DNA of 64,000 nt. It comes from CAWIJJ01 sp963836405. Lineage in GTDB: Bacteria; Acidobacteriota; Terriglobia; Bryobacterales; Bryobacteraceae. How positions within the stretch are numbered: position 1 is the stretch's first letter; each line of letters starts with the position of its first letter. Below are positions 44,325-54,033 of the stretch, piece after piece. Below the pieces are notes generated by a model. That model ran no database searches. It was not told the DNA's origin and saw only the letters and a list, made by a program, of their open reading frames with translations. The stretch spans positions 342,377 to 406,376 of the forward strand of contig CAWIJL010000002.1 in assembly GCA_963836405.1 (NCBI GenBank), given 5' to 3'. The translations under genes were made by a program, and so were the position numbers.

Positions 44325-44909
44325 ATGCCCACCACGACCACAGCGCCGCTCTACCAATTGAAGATCACCTTGCTTGGCATTGATCCCCCGATATGGCGTC
44401 GGCTCCAGGTGCCAAGCAACATGCGGCTTTGCCATTTGCACGATGCTCTTCAGATGGTGATGGGTTGGACGGACAGCCACGTACATCAATTCGAGAAAGA
44501 CGGCAAGATTTGGGGCGTGCAGGAGACGGACGACTACGACATCGGACTCCTTGATGAGAGCCGGGTGACTGTCGGCAGGGTTCTCCGTGCTGAAGGCGAT
44601 TCGCTCAGCTACCTGTACGACCTGGGGGACAAGTGGCGGCACACGGTCTACCTGGAGAAGATCCTGCCCTCCGATGTCGAGTCGCCGCAGCCGGTCTGTC
44701 TTGGCGGTGAGCGGCGCTGCCCACCTGAAGATGTCGGAGGGCCGTCTGGGTATGAGGAGTTCCTGGCCGTCATCTTCGAGCCGGGTCATGAGGAATCCGA
44801 GCACTTCCGGCGTTGGGGTGGCGGAAAGTTCTTTGCGGAAGAATTTGATCTGAAGGCGGTCAACGACGCGCTGGAACAGAAGCGATGGCCGGTGAAGCTG
44901 AGGCCATAG
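44325..44909 (+). CDS. plasmid pRiA4b ORF-3 family protein
   Basis: The 194-residue protein begins with YQLKITLLGIDPPIWRRLQV and has HLHDALQMVMGWTDSHVHQF, FEKDGKIWG, YLYDLGDKWRHTVYLEKI and GGERRCPPEDVGG. These are diagnostic of the pRiA4b ORF-3 family, which is common on plasmids and in genomic islands and has no known activity. The ORF is intact. It is first inside the segment bounded by the tsaC direct repeats. The next 260 bases hold no recognised gene. Confidence 0.85.
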   Translation: MPTTTTAPLYQLKITLLGIDPPIWRRLQVPSNMRLCHLHDALQMVMGWTDSHVHQFEKDGKIWGVQETDDYDIGLLDESRVTVGRVLRAEGDSLSYLYDLGDKWRHTVYLEKILPSDVESPQPVCLGGERRCPPEDVGGPSGYEEFLAVIFEPGHEESEHFRRWGGGKFFAEEFDLKAVNDALEQKRWPVKLRP

Positions 44910-45173
44910 CAGGAGCCGGAACACCGCCGCCGAGTCCACCCCGGAACGCCACCGAAGGTCTGGGTGAAGCTGGCAGGACGCAATAGGCACGGAGGGACGA
45001 CGATTCTCACGGCGGCGGGCGTGATGGCGGCAGCTTGTGAGCCACCTGACCGTCATCGAGGGCGAGGCTGAGAGCGCAATTGACGGGGTGTCTGCCGCAG
45101 CGGTGGGCGGCTTCGTTCCATTCCCAGATGAGTTGGGCTTTCCCCCGGTTCTGCATTCCGCTACGCTGGAGCC

Positions 45174-46149
45174 ATGAATAGAACAGCGACATTTTTGATC
45201 GTGTCGCTACTGTTGGCGTCGGCCCACGCCCAAACCGGCCCCACCGTGATCAGTGCGGCCTATACGCTTCCAAGCTCGTCAGTAGCACCCGGTCAAATCG
45301 CTCGGCTACACGTTACCGGTCTGAGAACTGTTTTACAGCCGCCAGTGGACGGATTCCGTCGTCTGGTAAAGGCAGCATCGGTGCCCTTGCCCACGAGTCT
45401 TGCAGGAATCTCCGTCACCGTTCGCTCGTATTCCCGGCAGTTCCTTCACGATCCATATGTGCTACAGGGCCAATTCAAAGCCCCTTTCGTCTCAATCGAA
45501 CAACGGAACTTGTGCGATGACCCTGATCCTGGTTGCCTATTGACGATCCTGACCGTGCAGATCCCCTTTGAAGTGGGTTGGCCTTCCGGCAACAACTTCA
45601 TGACGGACATGGTGATCACTGAGAATGGCGTTGACAGCAGGCCGCATTCATTGACCGTTGGCGGCGATAAGATCCACATTGTAGGTGGAGCCGATGATGT
45701 CAACGGCTACTTCGTCGGTGCGATTGTGACTCATGCGGACGGAACATTGGTTTCCAGTGGATCGCCGCCCAAGCCCGGTGAAGTGATCATCATTTACGCC
45801 TGGGGATTGGGCAATACAAGTCCCTCCATCAAGACGGGTGATGTGACGCCCGCCCCGGCACCGATCATGGCGCACGAGGGCCGAACCGGTGCCTTCGTCC
45901 GATTCGATTTCAGTCCGAATGCGGCCCCTTCGCCCCTTTACCAAACGCCCCAAGCCGTCGCTCCTGCCTATTTGACGCCAGGGCAGGTTGGGTTGTATCA
46001 AGTCCATGTGCAGCTATCCTTCAATCTTTCCACCGCTGGCTCAATGCGGACCCAATGCCGGTCTGAGTGCAGGGTCGAATCTGACGATCACTTTGTTTAG
46101 CTCATGGTCACATGACGGCGTGGCATTCTGCATCCCGCCGAATCAGTGA
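45174..46149 (+). CDS. TIGR03437-type secreted acidobacterial protein, one frameshift near the end
   Basis: The signal peptide MNRTATFLIVSLLLASAHA is followed by an extracytoplasmic beta-rich protein. Repeated patterns PGQIARLHVTGL, PGEVIIIYAWGLGNTSPSI and TPGQVGLYQVHVQL match the TIGR03437 domain abundant in Solibacter-like genomes. One extra base near 46014 shifts the frame; corrected, the tail becomes PSIFPPLAQCGPNAGLSAGS and NLTITLFSSW, ending at 46149, as expected for the family. The role is unknown; it is probably surface-exposed. Confidence 0.72.
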
Positions 46150-46336
46150 AGAGCGGTCTCGGCAAAGGGCTTCGAGAGGTGGCGCAATGTAAGCTGCAAT
46201 TGTTCTCGACCCCGGCTGTCCAGCGCTCAAGGAACTGGTCGAGCAGTCTCCAGTGTCGAACTGCACTATCCCGCTTGACGGGGCTACGGGTGATCGGAGT
46301 TGAGGAGGTGTGCCAGCTTGTAAAGGCCGTTCAAGA

Positions 46337-47214
46337 TTTCGCACTTCCTGGGACAAGGTGTTCGATGCGGTCGAACATGTCGTCGCCTGGGGATTGGAGC
46401 ACCGCACGCTCGGTCAGATCGACGCCATCGGCGTCGATGAAATCCAATACGCCAGAGGCCACAAGTATCTAACGCTGGTCTACCAGATCGATATCGGCGT
46501 CACCCGTCTGCTCTGGGTGGGCAAGGAACGGACCATCGAGTCCTTCCAGGGGTTCTTTACCGCCATGGGCCAGGAGGTCATTTCCAAGATCTGCTTCGTC
46601 TGCTCCGACATGTGGGAGCCATACCTGAAGCTCATCCGCGAAAGATGTTCGGAGGCTCTGCATATCCTCGACCGCTTCCATATCGTCTCCAATATGAACA
46701 AGGCGCTCGACAAAGTCCGCGCCGAGGAAACCGGCCGCATGAAACGGAGGGCCGCGATCCCGTCCTCAAGAAATCCCGCTGGTTGCTGCTAAAACGCAGT
46801 GAGAATCTCAAAGACGAACAGCAATTCCGGCTCCGCGATCTGCTCCGCTACAACCTCAAGACTGTCCGCGCCTACCTTCTCAAGGAAGCCTTCCAGCAAC
46901 TCTGGGACTATAATTCACCAGCTTGGGCCGGCAAGTTCCTCGACGAGTGGTGCCGCCAAACCATGCGATCACGCATCGAACCCATGAAGAAAATCGCCCG
47001 CTCCCTACGGGCGCATCGTGAACTCATCCTCAATTATTTCCGCGCTCAAAAGCTGCTCTCCAGCGGCGTCGTCGAGGGCCTTAACAACAAGGCCAAAGTC
47101 ACCATGAGAAAATCCTACGGCTTTCGCACCTATCGCGTGCTCGAACTGGCCCTCTATCACTCACTTGGCAAGCTGCCCGACCCTGAATCCACCCACGATT
47201 TCATCTGCGAATAG
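46337..47214 (+). pseudogene. ISL3-family transposase remnant
   Basis: Two consecutive frames form the catalytic part of an ISL3 transposase: FRTSWDKVFDAVEHVVAWG, IDAIGVDEIQYARGHKYLTL (first Asp), ICFVCSDMWEPYLKLIRERC (second Asp), LHILDRFHIVSNMNKALD, then after a frameshift near 46752 KSRWLLLKRSENLKDEQQFR and SSGVVEGLNNKAKVTMRKSY (Glu region). The N-terminal zinc-finger and helix-turn-helix part is missing: upstream bases 46150-46336 do not encode it recognisably. It lies against the cut end of an MFS gene. Confidence 0.8.
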
Positions 47215-47221
47215 AAAGTAC

Positions 47222-47937
47222 AGACTACTCCCGAAGCCCAAGAAGAACGCACTGGTGGCAGTGCGACCGGCCAGTGCGCGGAGCACCGGATCGCGCCACG
47301 ACGCGCGCAGACCCTCCGCGATCTCCCGGCCGATATGAGCTTCCAGGGTGCGCGTGGGCACCGGTTCCGGTTTGCGGATAAGCCACACGGAGATGGCAGA
47401 ACAGACGAACGACACAGCGTCGAACAGCATGGCCATGGGCGCCGTGATCAACTGCACCAGGATGCCGGCGATGCCGGGACCGGCGATCTGCGCAATCGAC
47501 TCGGTCAAAGCCAGCCGGCTGTTGCCGGTGAGGATGTTGTCGCGCGCGATAAGCGAGGGCAGGTACGCCTGGTAGGCCACGTCGAACAGGACGGTCAGGA
47601 TGCCGCTGGCCACCGCGACCAGGTAAAGGTGTCCGATGGTCAGCCGGTGCAGCATCGCTGCCAGGGGGATGATGCCGAGCACCACGGCACGCCCCAGATC
47701 GGCGGCAATCAGGATTGGCCGGCGACGCAGACGGTCCACCCAGGCTCCGGCGAAGAGGCCAAATATCAGTACGGCGGCCGCACCCGCTCCGGAAAGGAAT
47801 CCCATCTGAAGAGGCGACGCGTTGAGGACGAGGACGGCAGTGAGGGGCAGGCCGACGCCGGTGATGTTGGATCCGAATTGCGAGATCGCCTGGCCGGTCC
47901 ACAGCTTGCGGAAATCGGGATCCAGTTTGGCGGCCAT
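47222..47937 (-). pseudogene. MFS transporter N-terminal part, truncated by the ISL3 remnant
   Basis: The protein starts MAAKLDPDFRKLWTGQAISQ and continues with the motifs of drug/siderophore exporter-like MFS proteins (GLFAGAWVDRLRRRPILIAA as the A-like loop motif, ALTESIAQIAGPGIAGILVQ). Similarity ends at FFLGFGSSLY; the last 18 codons, to a stop at 47161, are read backwards through the transposase end. About 40 percent of a normal roughly 410-residue carrier is lost. Only the first six or seven helices remain, so it is not functional. Confidence 0.75.
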
Positions 47938-48049
47938 TTCGACGCGTCACGCAAGCATGGCCGCAGACGATCTTTTTGGCCAGGTAAGGACTATCATACG
48001 CCGGATCGATGCAGCACCTCACCGTTTTCCGGGGCATGCATTCGGCTGA

Positions 48050-48925
48050 TCAGGCGGAGGCGGCGCGGCGCAGGCGGTCGCGCACGCCGGCCCATTCGGG
48101 CGTATCCGGGGGAGGCTCGACGGCGATCCAGTCCAGGCCCTGGGCGTCGAGGCGGTGCAGCGTCCGGTAAAGCGCTGCGGCGTAGGCGCGCGGGTCGGGC
48201 GGCATTTCGCGGCCGATGCGCAGCCGGGCGCCGTTGCCGGAATCCGGAGGCTGTCCGAGGATCAGGCGCGTGCGCGGACGGTAGTGGCGCGCGTGCATTC
48301 CGGGCGACGCGTGCGGTCCTGCGGCGACGTCGGCCGCGATCCCGACGGGCCCGACGATGGCTTCGATTTCGGGCAGGGGAATCACGCCGGGACGGAGCAG
48401 CAGCGGCGTTCCGGCGAGCGAGAGCACGGTGGATTCGATGCCTACCTGCGCGGGTCCGCCGTCGAGCACGTAGTCGGCGAGGGAGGCGGGCACGTGGCCG
48501 GCGGCGGTAGGGGAAAGCTCGGTGAAGCGGTTGGCGCTGGGGGCGGCGACGGGCACTCCAGCCGCGTGGATGAGCGCCAGCGCCAGCGGGTGCGCGGGCA
48601 TGCGCAAGCCCACGGTCGGCAGCCCGGCGGTGACTACATCGGGGATTGCGGGCTGCTTGGGCACGACCAAAGTCAGGGGTCCGGGCCAGAAGCGTTCGGC
48701 GAGCGCCTGGGCGGCGGGCGGCCACTCGCGCGCCAGGCCGCGGGCCATGGCGATGGAATCGACGTGTACGATGAGGGGGCTCGAGTGGGGCCGCTGCTTG
48801 GCGGCGAAAATCCGTTCGACCGCCGCCGCGTCGAGCGCATTGGCGCCGAGGCCGTACACGGTCTCGGTGGGGAAGGCGACCAGCCGCCCGGAGCGAATCA
48901 GCGCCGCCGCGTGGTCGACGCTCAC
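48050..48925 (-). CDS. L-threonylcarbamoyladenylate synthase (Sua5/YwlC type)
   Basis: The enzyme makes threonylcarbamoyl-AMP for the t6A37 modification of tRNA. The YrdC domain has LVAFPTETVYGLGANALDAA, AAKQRPHSSPLIVHV, FWPGPLTLVV, PTVGLRMPAHPLALALI and PVAAPSANRFTELSPT. The extra C-terminal domain (about 200-291) with HASPGMHARHYRP marks the longer Sua5 form. The GTG start overlaps the prfB stop, so translation is coupled. The last 20 codons are duplicated as a remnant at 44.2 kb. Confidence 0.9.
   Translation of the reverse strand: MSVDHAAALIRSGRLVAFPTETVYGLGANALDAAAVERIFAAKQRPHSSPLIVHVDSIAMARGLAREWPPAAQALAERFWPGPLTLVVPKQPAIPDVVTAGLPTVGLRMPAHPLALALIHAAGVPVAAPSANRFTELSPTAAGHVPASLADYVLDGGPAQVGIESTVLSLAGTPLLLRPGVIPLPEIEAIVGPVGIAADVAAGPHASPGMHARHYRPRTRLILGQPPDSGNGARLRIGREMPPDPRAYAAALYRTLHRLDAQGLDWIAVEPPPDTPEWAGVRDRLRRAASA
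48058..48118. repeat. direct repeat: 3' end of tsaC (right, in-gene copy)
   Basis: This is the copy within the intact gene, encoding its last residues (PEWAGVRDRLRR). It matches the left copy at 44226-44286 and bounds the accessory segment between them. Confidence 0.8.
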
Positions 48926-50056
48926 TCGACGGCGTCGTCCTTATCGTCGCCCGCGACTTTGCCGGTCTTGCGCCACACGAGGAAGGCATGGATCAGCGGG
49001 TCCAGGCCGCCCTCGAGCACGCGGTCCACGTCGCCCATCGCCAGCTTGCTGCGCAGGTCCTTCACCAGGCGGTACGGCGCGAGGACGTAGTTGCGGATCT
49101 GGCTGCCGAAATTGATCTCGAGCTTGGCGTCCTCGGTCTTGCGCGTCTCCTCGCGCTTCTTCTCCATCTCGTGCTCGTAGAGCCGGGCGCGGAGCTGCTT
49201 CATGGCGCTGTCGCGATTCTTGTGCTGGGAGCGCTCGTTCTGGCATTGCACCACGATCCCGGTGGGAAAGTGGGTCATGCGGACAGCCGAATCCGTCATA
49301 TTCACATGCTGCCCGCCGGCGCCGGATGCGCGGAACGTGTCGATGCGCAGGTCCTCCAGGCGGATGTCGATCTTGATCTCGTCATCCACTTGGGGGAAGA
49401 CGAAGACGGATGCAAAGGAAGTGTGCCGGCGCGCGTTGGCGTCGAACGGGGAGATGCGCACCAGGCGGTGCACGCCGATCTCGGATTGCAGCAGGCCGTA
49501 GGCGTTCTCGCCGTTGACTTCGAAGGTGACGGATTTGATGCCCGCGCCTTCGCCCTCCTGCCGGTCGGTGACCACGGTAGGGAAGCCCTGGCGCTCGGCC
49601 CATCGCAGGTACATGCGGAGCAGCATTTCGGCCCAGTCCTGGCTCTCGGTGCCGCCGGCTCCGGGATGAATGGTGACGATGGCGCTGCGCGCGTCGTTCT
49701 CGCCGGAGAGCAGCATGGCGGTTTCGAGGCGCTCCAGCAGCTCGGAATACACCTTGATGTCGCGCTCGATATCGCCGGAGACGTTTTCGCCCTCGCGGGC
49801 CAGCTCGAAGAGGGTATCGAGGTCGTCGGTCAAGGAGCGGATGCGTTCGTCGTTGACGATGGACTCCTCCAACCGCTTCCGGTCCTGCATGATTTTTTGG
49901 CTTTTTTCCGGCTGGCTCCAGAAGTCCGGGGCGCCGATCAACTGCTCGATTTTGGTCAGCTTCTGTTTCTGTTGAGGGGCGTCAAAGATACCTCCGCACG
50001 GCTAGCGCCTGTTCGCGGAGGGGGGCATATTCGCGGTCCAATTCTTCTACTGTCAT
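48922..50056 (-). CDS. prfB: peptide chain release factor 2, with programmed +1 frameshift
   Basis: RF2 ends translation at UGA and UAA. The ATG at 50056 opens a 24-codon leader frame (MTVEELDREYAPLREQALAV) that stops at UGA after CTT. After a +1 shift the main frame continues DAPQQKQKLTKIEQLIGAPD and covers all of RF2, with the catalytic GGQ in RASGAGGQHVNMTDSAVRMT and the SPF stop-recognition tripeptide in VRISPFDANARRHTSFA. Expression is thus self-regulated by RF2 level. It lies seven bases after the metallophosphoesterase stop and overlaps the tsaC start, forming one operon. Confidence 0.95.
49981..49996 (-). promoter_or_regulatory. RF2 programmed frameshift site with internal Shine-Dalgarno
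   Basis: On the minus strand the sequence reads CGGAGGTATCTTTGAC: the internal Shine-Dalgarno CGGAGG is followed by the slippery CTT, the in-frame UGA stop and C. This is the classic bacterial prfB element. High RF2 terminates at UGA; low RF2 allows +1 slippage. Confidence 0.95.
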
Positions 50057-50062
50057 GGCGGA

Positions 50063-50659
50063 TTAATCCAATTCTAACAAATACCCTTTTTTCCCGACGT
50101 TGATTGCGCGCGTCTCGCCGATGTGCGTTTCGGCGCCCTGGGCTTCGTGGATGTGGCCGCAGAAGAACCAGCCGGGCTGGTGGCGCTCGATGAAATCGCG
50201 GACGGCGCGGGATCCGGCGTGCAAATCCTGGCGGATGCGGTCGAGCGGCGTTCCGTAGGGCGGGCAGTGGCAGATCAGCACCAGCGGGGAGAGTTCGGAA
50301 AACCGCTCCAGCCGCTCGGCAAGCTGCATTTCAGTGTATTCGCCGGGCGTGTTGAAGGGCGTCGGGTTGGAGTATCCAAGTCCGGCTACGTTCCAGGGGC
50401 CTACCTGGAAGTGGCGCTCGTGAAAGCCGTGAAGTCCGAAGCGGGCGCAGAAATCCGCAATCTGCGACGCCGATTCGTGGTTGCCAGGGAGCACATACAT
50501 GCGGTCGGCGCGGGTTTGCAGGATTTTTCCGCAGTCGTCGAGTCCTCTGGCCCAACTCACGAGGTCGCCGGCGGCCACATAGTAATCGGCCTCAACGCCG
50601 AGGAGGGTCTCGAGCGTCTTCCAGTCTTGGTGGATGTCGGAAAAGATCAGAACCTTCAA
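50063..50659 (-). CDS. calcineurin-like metallophosphoesterase
   Basis: A TTG start gives MKVLIFSDIHQDWKTLETLL. The metal-binding motifs are in order: D-x-H (SDIHQ), GD (YYVAAGDLVSWA), GNHE (VLPGNHESASQI), H (LVLICHCPPYGTPLD) and GHIH (WFFCGHIHEAQGAE). The 198-residue size fits small soluble phosphoesterases with broad phosphodiesterase or monoesterase activity; the substrate is unknown. It is the first gene of the operon with prfB and tsaC. Confidence 0.85.
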   Translation of the reverse strand: MKVLIFSDIHQDWKTLETLLGVEADYYVAAGDLVSWARGLDDCGKILQTRADRMYVLPGNHESASQIADFCARFGLHGFHERHFQVGPWNVAGLGYSNPTPFNTPGEYTEMQLAERLERFSELSPLVLICHCPPYGTPLDRIRQDLHAGSRAVRDFIERHQPGWFFCGHIHEAQGAETHIGETRAINVGKKGYLLELD

Positions 50660-50695
50660 TGAGAGAATAGTAGCGCAGAAGGGGCCGGGCGGCGA

Positions 50696-51847
50696 ATGAG
50701 CGAGTACGACAGTGAACTTTCGAAACTGGTAGCGGAGCTGAATCGGGCCGCTCCCAGCCAGAAAGCGCCGGCTTCCCGTTTGCCGCAGTCGACCGCGTCG
50801 CTCGAGCAGCTGCTGCACGCGGCGGCGGGGCGCTCCGCATCCGACGTGCTGCTGATTGCGGGGGCGCCGGCGATGCTGCGCATCAACGGGAATCTCACGG
50901 CCGGGGGAGGAGGCGCGCTCGAAGCCGAGGACGTGCGCAGCCTGGTTCTGCCCCTGCTGGAGCCCTGGCAACTGGAAGAACTGCAAAAGCGGAAGTCGGT
51001 GGACCTGAGTTTCATGCGGGAAAACCTGGGGCGCTTCCGCATCAACATGCACCATCAGAGGGGCACGCTGGCGGCGAGTATCCGCCTGCTGCCCTCGCGG
51101 ATTCCGTCACTCGAATGGCTGCACCTGCCCGGCTCGCTCGCGAAACTGGCCGAGCGGAGGCAGGGGCTGGTGCTGGTGACGGGGCCCACCGGCTGCGGCA
51201 AGACCTCGACGCTGGCTGCGCTGATCGACATCGTCAACACGCGCCGCGCCGCGCACGTGGTGACGATCGAAGACCCGATCGAATACCAGCATACGAACCG
51301 CAGCTCGATCATCGAGCAGATTGAAGTGGGCCGCGACACCCCGGATTTCGCCGTGACGCTGCGCAGCATCATGCGGCAGACGCCGGACGTGATCCTGGTG
51401 GGGGAAATGCGGGATGCGGAAACGATGGCGACCGCGCTGACGGCCGCCGAAACGGGACACCTGGTGCTCTCGACGCTGCACACCAACGATGCGATTCAGG
51501 CGGTGGGCAGGCTGCTCGACTCGTTTCCGGCGGCGAATCAGCCGCAGATCCGGCAGCAGCTTTCACTGGCGCTGGCCGCGGTGATCGCGCAGCAGCTTGT
51601 GCCCGGGATCGACGGCGTTTCACGCTGGCCGGCGGCGGAAATCATGATCGCGACCGATGCGGTCCGGGCGCTGATCCGGAAAGGGGACGATCATCAGCTC
51701 CGGTCGCAGATTTCGGTGGGGCGGGCGGAGGGGATGACGACGATGGAGCAGTCTTTGGCGGAGTTGGTGCGCACCAACCGCATCCACCGGGACACGGCCT
51801 TCGCCCACTGTTTCCGCACCGACGATCTGCAACGGTACCTGGCGTAA
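50696..51847 (+). CDS. PilT/PilU-type twitching motility ATPase
   Basis: The 383-residue protein is a GspE/PilT secretion ATPase of the retraction class. It has LEQLLHAAAGRSASDVLLIA (N-terminal PAS-like domain), Walker A VTGPTGCGKTSTLAALID (about 162-170), the Asp box TIEDPIEYQHTNRSS, Walker B PDVILVGEMRDAETM and the His box ETGHLVLSTLHTND. Such ATPases power type IV pilus depolymerisation at the inner membrane. No other pilus gene is in the window. It is divergent from the metallophosphoesterase. Confidence 0.87.
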   Translation: MSEYDSELSKLVAELNRAAPSQKAPASRLPQSTASLEQLLHAAAGRSASDVLLIAGAPAMLRINGNLTAGGGGALEAEDVRSLVLPLLEPWQLEELQKRKSVDLSFMRENLGRFRINMHHQRGTLAASIRLLPSRIPSLEWLHLPGSLAKLAERRQGLVLVTGPTGCGKTSTLAALIDIVNTRRAAHVVTIEDPIEYQHTNRSSIIEQIEVGRDTPDFAVTLRSIMRQTPDVILVGEMRDAETMATALTAAETGHLVLSTLHTNDAIQAVGRLLDSFPAANQPQIRQQLSLALAAVIAQQLVPGIDGVSRWPAAEIMIATDAVRALIRKGDDHQLRSQISVGRAEGMTTMEQSLAELVRTNRIHRDTAFAHCFRTDDLQRYLA

Positions 51848-51893
51848 AAAAACGGCAGGGCCAGCTTTTCTACAGTAATCGGCCCTCTCCGGA

Positions 51894-52698
51894 CTAACGG
51901 GAGTTTTCCACCAGCATCAGGTCGCGCGAGGGCTCGCGGTCGGTCTGGGTGAACAGAATGCGTTTTCGGTCGGGAGAGACAGCCATACCGGCGTAAACAG
52001 GCCGGGCGGTACGATAGACGGTTCGCGACGACTTTGTGGAGAAGTCGTAAAACATGAGCTGGCTTCCATCTTTGGTGTTGGGCGTGAAGTAGAAGATCCC
52101 GTCCTGGAGCACCTCAAAATTCCGCCCGGCAACTTCAAAAGGCATGGGAGAGGGTCTGCCTCCGGCCGCGGGGACCCGCCTCAGTTTTCCAAGCTCAGCC
52201 ACTACGCTGTTCCCATAAATCCACGAGTTGTCCGGCGAGTCCGAAACGGGTGCGCCCACGCCGGTTGCGATCGGTTCTAAATGGTTTCCATCCGGGCGAA
52301 TGCGAAACAGCTCGGGGCCGCGGCCAAAGTAGATCCAGCCGTCGCGAGACCATCTGGGAGCAATACCCGGGCTCAAAAGCGTCGGTTTACCGCCATCGGA
52401 ACTGACGATAAAAACGTTGGCGACGTCGTCGTATGCAATCCATTTCCCGTCTGGAGACCAGGCGGGGGTTCCGGCGTAATCACGGCTTGAAGTTAATTGG
52501 CCGCAGTTCGACCCGTCGCTCTGGCAGACCCAGATTTCGTGATAGCCGGAGCGGGTCGATTCCAAGGCCACCCTGCTTCCGTCCGGAGAGAACCTTGATA
52601 AAGGTTGTTTCGAAGCGCTCCCGTCCCATGGCAGAAATTCTACACCTACCGTTGAGGCGGGCGCTTCCTGAAGAATTCGCTTGACTGTATCAATAATC
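51894..52698 (-). pseudogene. TolB/WD40-like beta-propeller fragment
   Basis: The frame shows repeated PD40-type motifs (PLSRFSPDGSRVALESTRSG; GTPAWSPDGKWIAYDD; RWSRDGWIYFGRGPELFRI; VYAGMAVSPDRKRILFTQTD). This is the C-terminal propeller of the acidobacterial regulators that join an N-terminal CadC-type winged helix to a TolB propeller. The upstream in-frame stop near 52700 leaves no start codon and no DNA-binding domain, so it is a truncated 3' remnant ending in the promoter region of the GntR gene. Confidence 0.6.
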
Positions 52699-52717
52699 TA
52701 GTACACTATACATATAG

Positions 52718-53140
52718 ATGAGTACCACGATCCAAAACGGCAAACGGCAATTCGCGTTCCGGCTGGATCTGCACAGCGGAGTGCCGGTGTATCGCCAGTT
52801 GATCGACCAGGTGATGGGCGGGATGGCGGCGGGCGCGCTTGCGGGCGGGGACCAGTTGCCCACGGTGCGGCAGGTGGCTGTGGACCTGACGATCAATCCG
52901 AATACGGTGGTGCGGGCTTACCGGGAATTGGAGATCCGGGGCGTGCTCGAAACGCAGCAGGGCACGGGCACGTTTGTGAGTCATCGCAAGGTGGAACTCG
53001 ACGAGGTGGAGCGGCGGCGGCAGCTCGATCAACTGGTGAGCGAGTTTGTTTCCCGGGCCGGCGCGGCGGGCTTTACGGTAGCTGAACTTGTGGAGCAATT
53101 GAATGAGCGTCGCAACGATTCTGACAAGAAAAGAAGATGA
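52718..53140 (+). CDS. GntR-family regulator, YtrA subfamily
   Basis: The 140-residue protein has the short YtrA layout. The winged helix contains PVYRQLIDQVMGGMAAGALA, GDQLPTVRQVAVDLTINPNT and VVRAYRELEIRGVLETQQGT, followed by GTFV and a short dimerisation helix with no large effector domain. YtrA-type repressors usually control an adjacent membrane-protein operon, here the slipin. An AT-rich stretch (TTGACT at 52681 and TATACA near 52707) precedes the start, with no ribosome binding site, so a leaderless transcript is possible. Confidence 0.85.
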   Translation: MSTTIQNGKRQFAFRLDLHSGVPVYRQLIDQVMGGMAAGALAGGDQLPTVRQVAVDLTINPNTVVRAYRELEIRGVLETQQGTGTFVSHRKVELDEVERRRQLDQLVSEFVSRAGAAGFTVAELVEQLNERRNDSDKKRR

Positions 53141-53141
53141 C

Positions 53142-54017
53142 ATGAAGAGCGATCACGTCGCCATGCGGATCAGCAACGTCGGGGTGGCGCTACTCGTCCT
53201 CTGCGTGGTGGCGGGTTTGGTGCTGATGGCGCTGGTCAAGTCGCCGGTACCGATGGTCGTTTTCGTTCTGATTGGCCTCTACCTGCTTTACGCCATCCGC
53301 GTGGCCGATCAATGGGAGAAGGTGGCGGTGCTGCGCTTTGGCCGGTATACGGGATTGCGCGGTCCGGGACTGTTCCACATGATCCCGGTGGTGGATTCGG
53401 TGAGCCGTTACGTGGACCAGCGGGTGCGGGTGTCGAACGTATCGGCCGAGTCCACGCTGACGCGGGACACGGTTCCGGTGAACGTGGACGCGATCGTGTT
53501 CTGGATGGTGTGGAACGCGGAGAAATCGATTCTGGAAGTGCAGGACTACACGCAGGCCATCACGCTGAGCGCGCAGACGGCGCTGCGGGAATCGATCGGC
53601 CGGCACGAACTGCACCAGATGGTGGCCGAGCGGGAACTGCTGGGGCAGGAACTGCAGCGCATTCTGGACGAGAAGACGAATTCGTGGGGGATCACGGTGC
53701 AATCGGTGGAGATCCGCGACGTGCAGATCCCTTCCGAATTGCAGGATGCGATGTCGCGGGAAGCGCAGGCGGAACGGGAGCGTCGGGCGCGCACGATTCT
53801 GGGGCTGGCGGAAACCGAGATTGCGGACAAGTTCGCGCTGGCCGCGGCCACGTACCGGGACAACCCGGTAGCGCTGCACTTGAGGGCGATGAACATGCTG
53901 TACGAGGCGATCAAGGAGCGGGGCTCGATGGTCATCGTGCCATCGTCGGCGGTGGAGACGATGGGTTTGGGCGGGAATCTGGCGGCAGCAACTCTGGCGG
54001 GCGCAAAGCCCCAGTAG
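53142..54017 (+). CDS. slipin (SPFH/band 7 membrane protein)
   Basis: The start at 53142, one base after the GntR stop, has a purine-rich AGAAGA site. Two hydrophobic segments (VGVALLVLCVVAGLVLMALV and PMVVFVLIGLYLLYAI) precede a band 7 domain: VLRFGRYTGLRGPGLFHMIP, VVDSVSRYVDQRVRVSNV, TRDTVPVNVDAIVFWMV and SVEIRDVQIPSELQDAMSRE. A coiled-coil C-terminal region follows. Slipins form membrane scaffolds. Co-transcription with the regulator is very likely, which suggests the GntR protein controls it. Confidence 0.85.
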   Translation: MKSDHVAMRISNVGVALLVLCVVAGLVLMALVKSPVPMVVFVLIGLYLLYAIRVADQWEKVAVLRFGRYTGLRGPGLFHMIPVVDSVSRYVDQRVRVSNVSAESTLTRDTVPVNVDAIVFWMVWNAEKSILEVQDYTQAITLSAQTALRESIGRHELHQMVAERELLGQELQRILDEKTNSWGITVQSVEIRDVQIPSELQDAMSREAQAERERRARTILGLAETEIADKFALAAATYRDNPVALHLRAMNMLYEAIKERGSMVIVPSSAVETMGLGGNLAAATLAGAKPQ

Positions 54018-54033
54018 AGGCGATAATGGGGTC

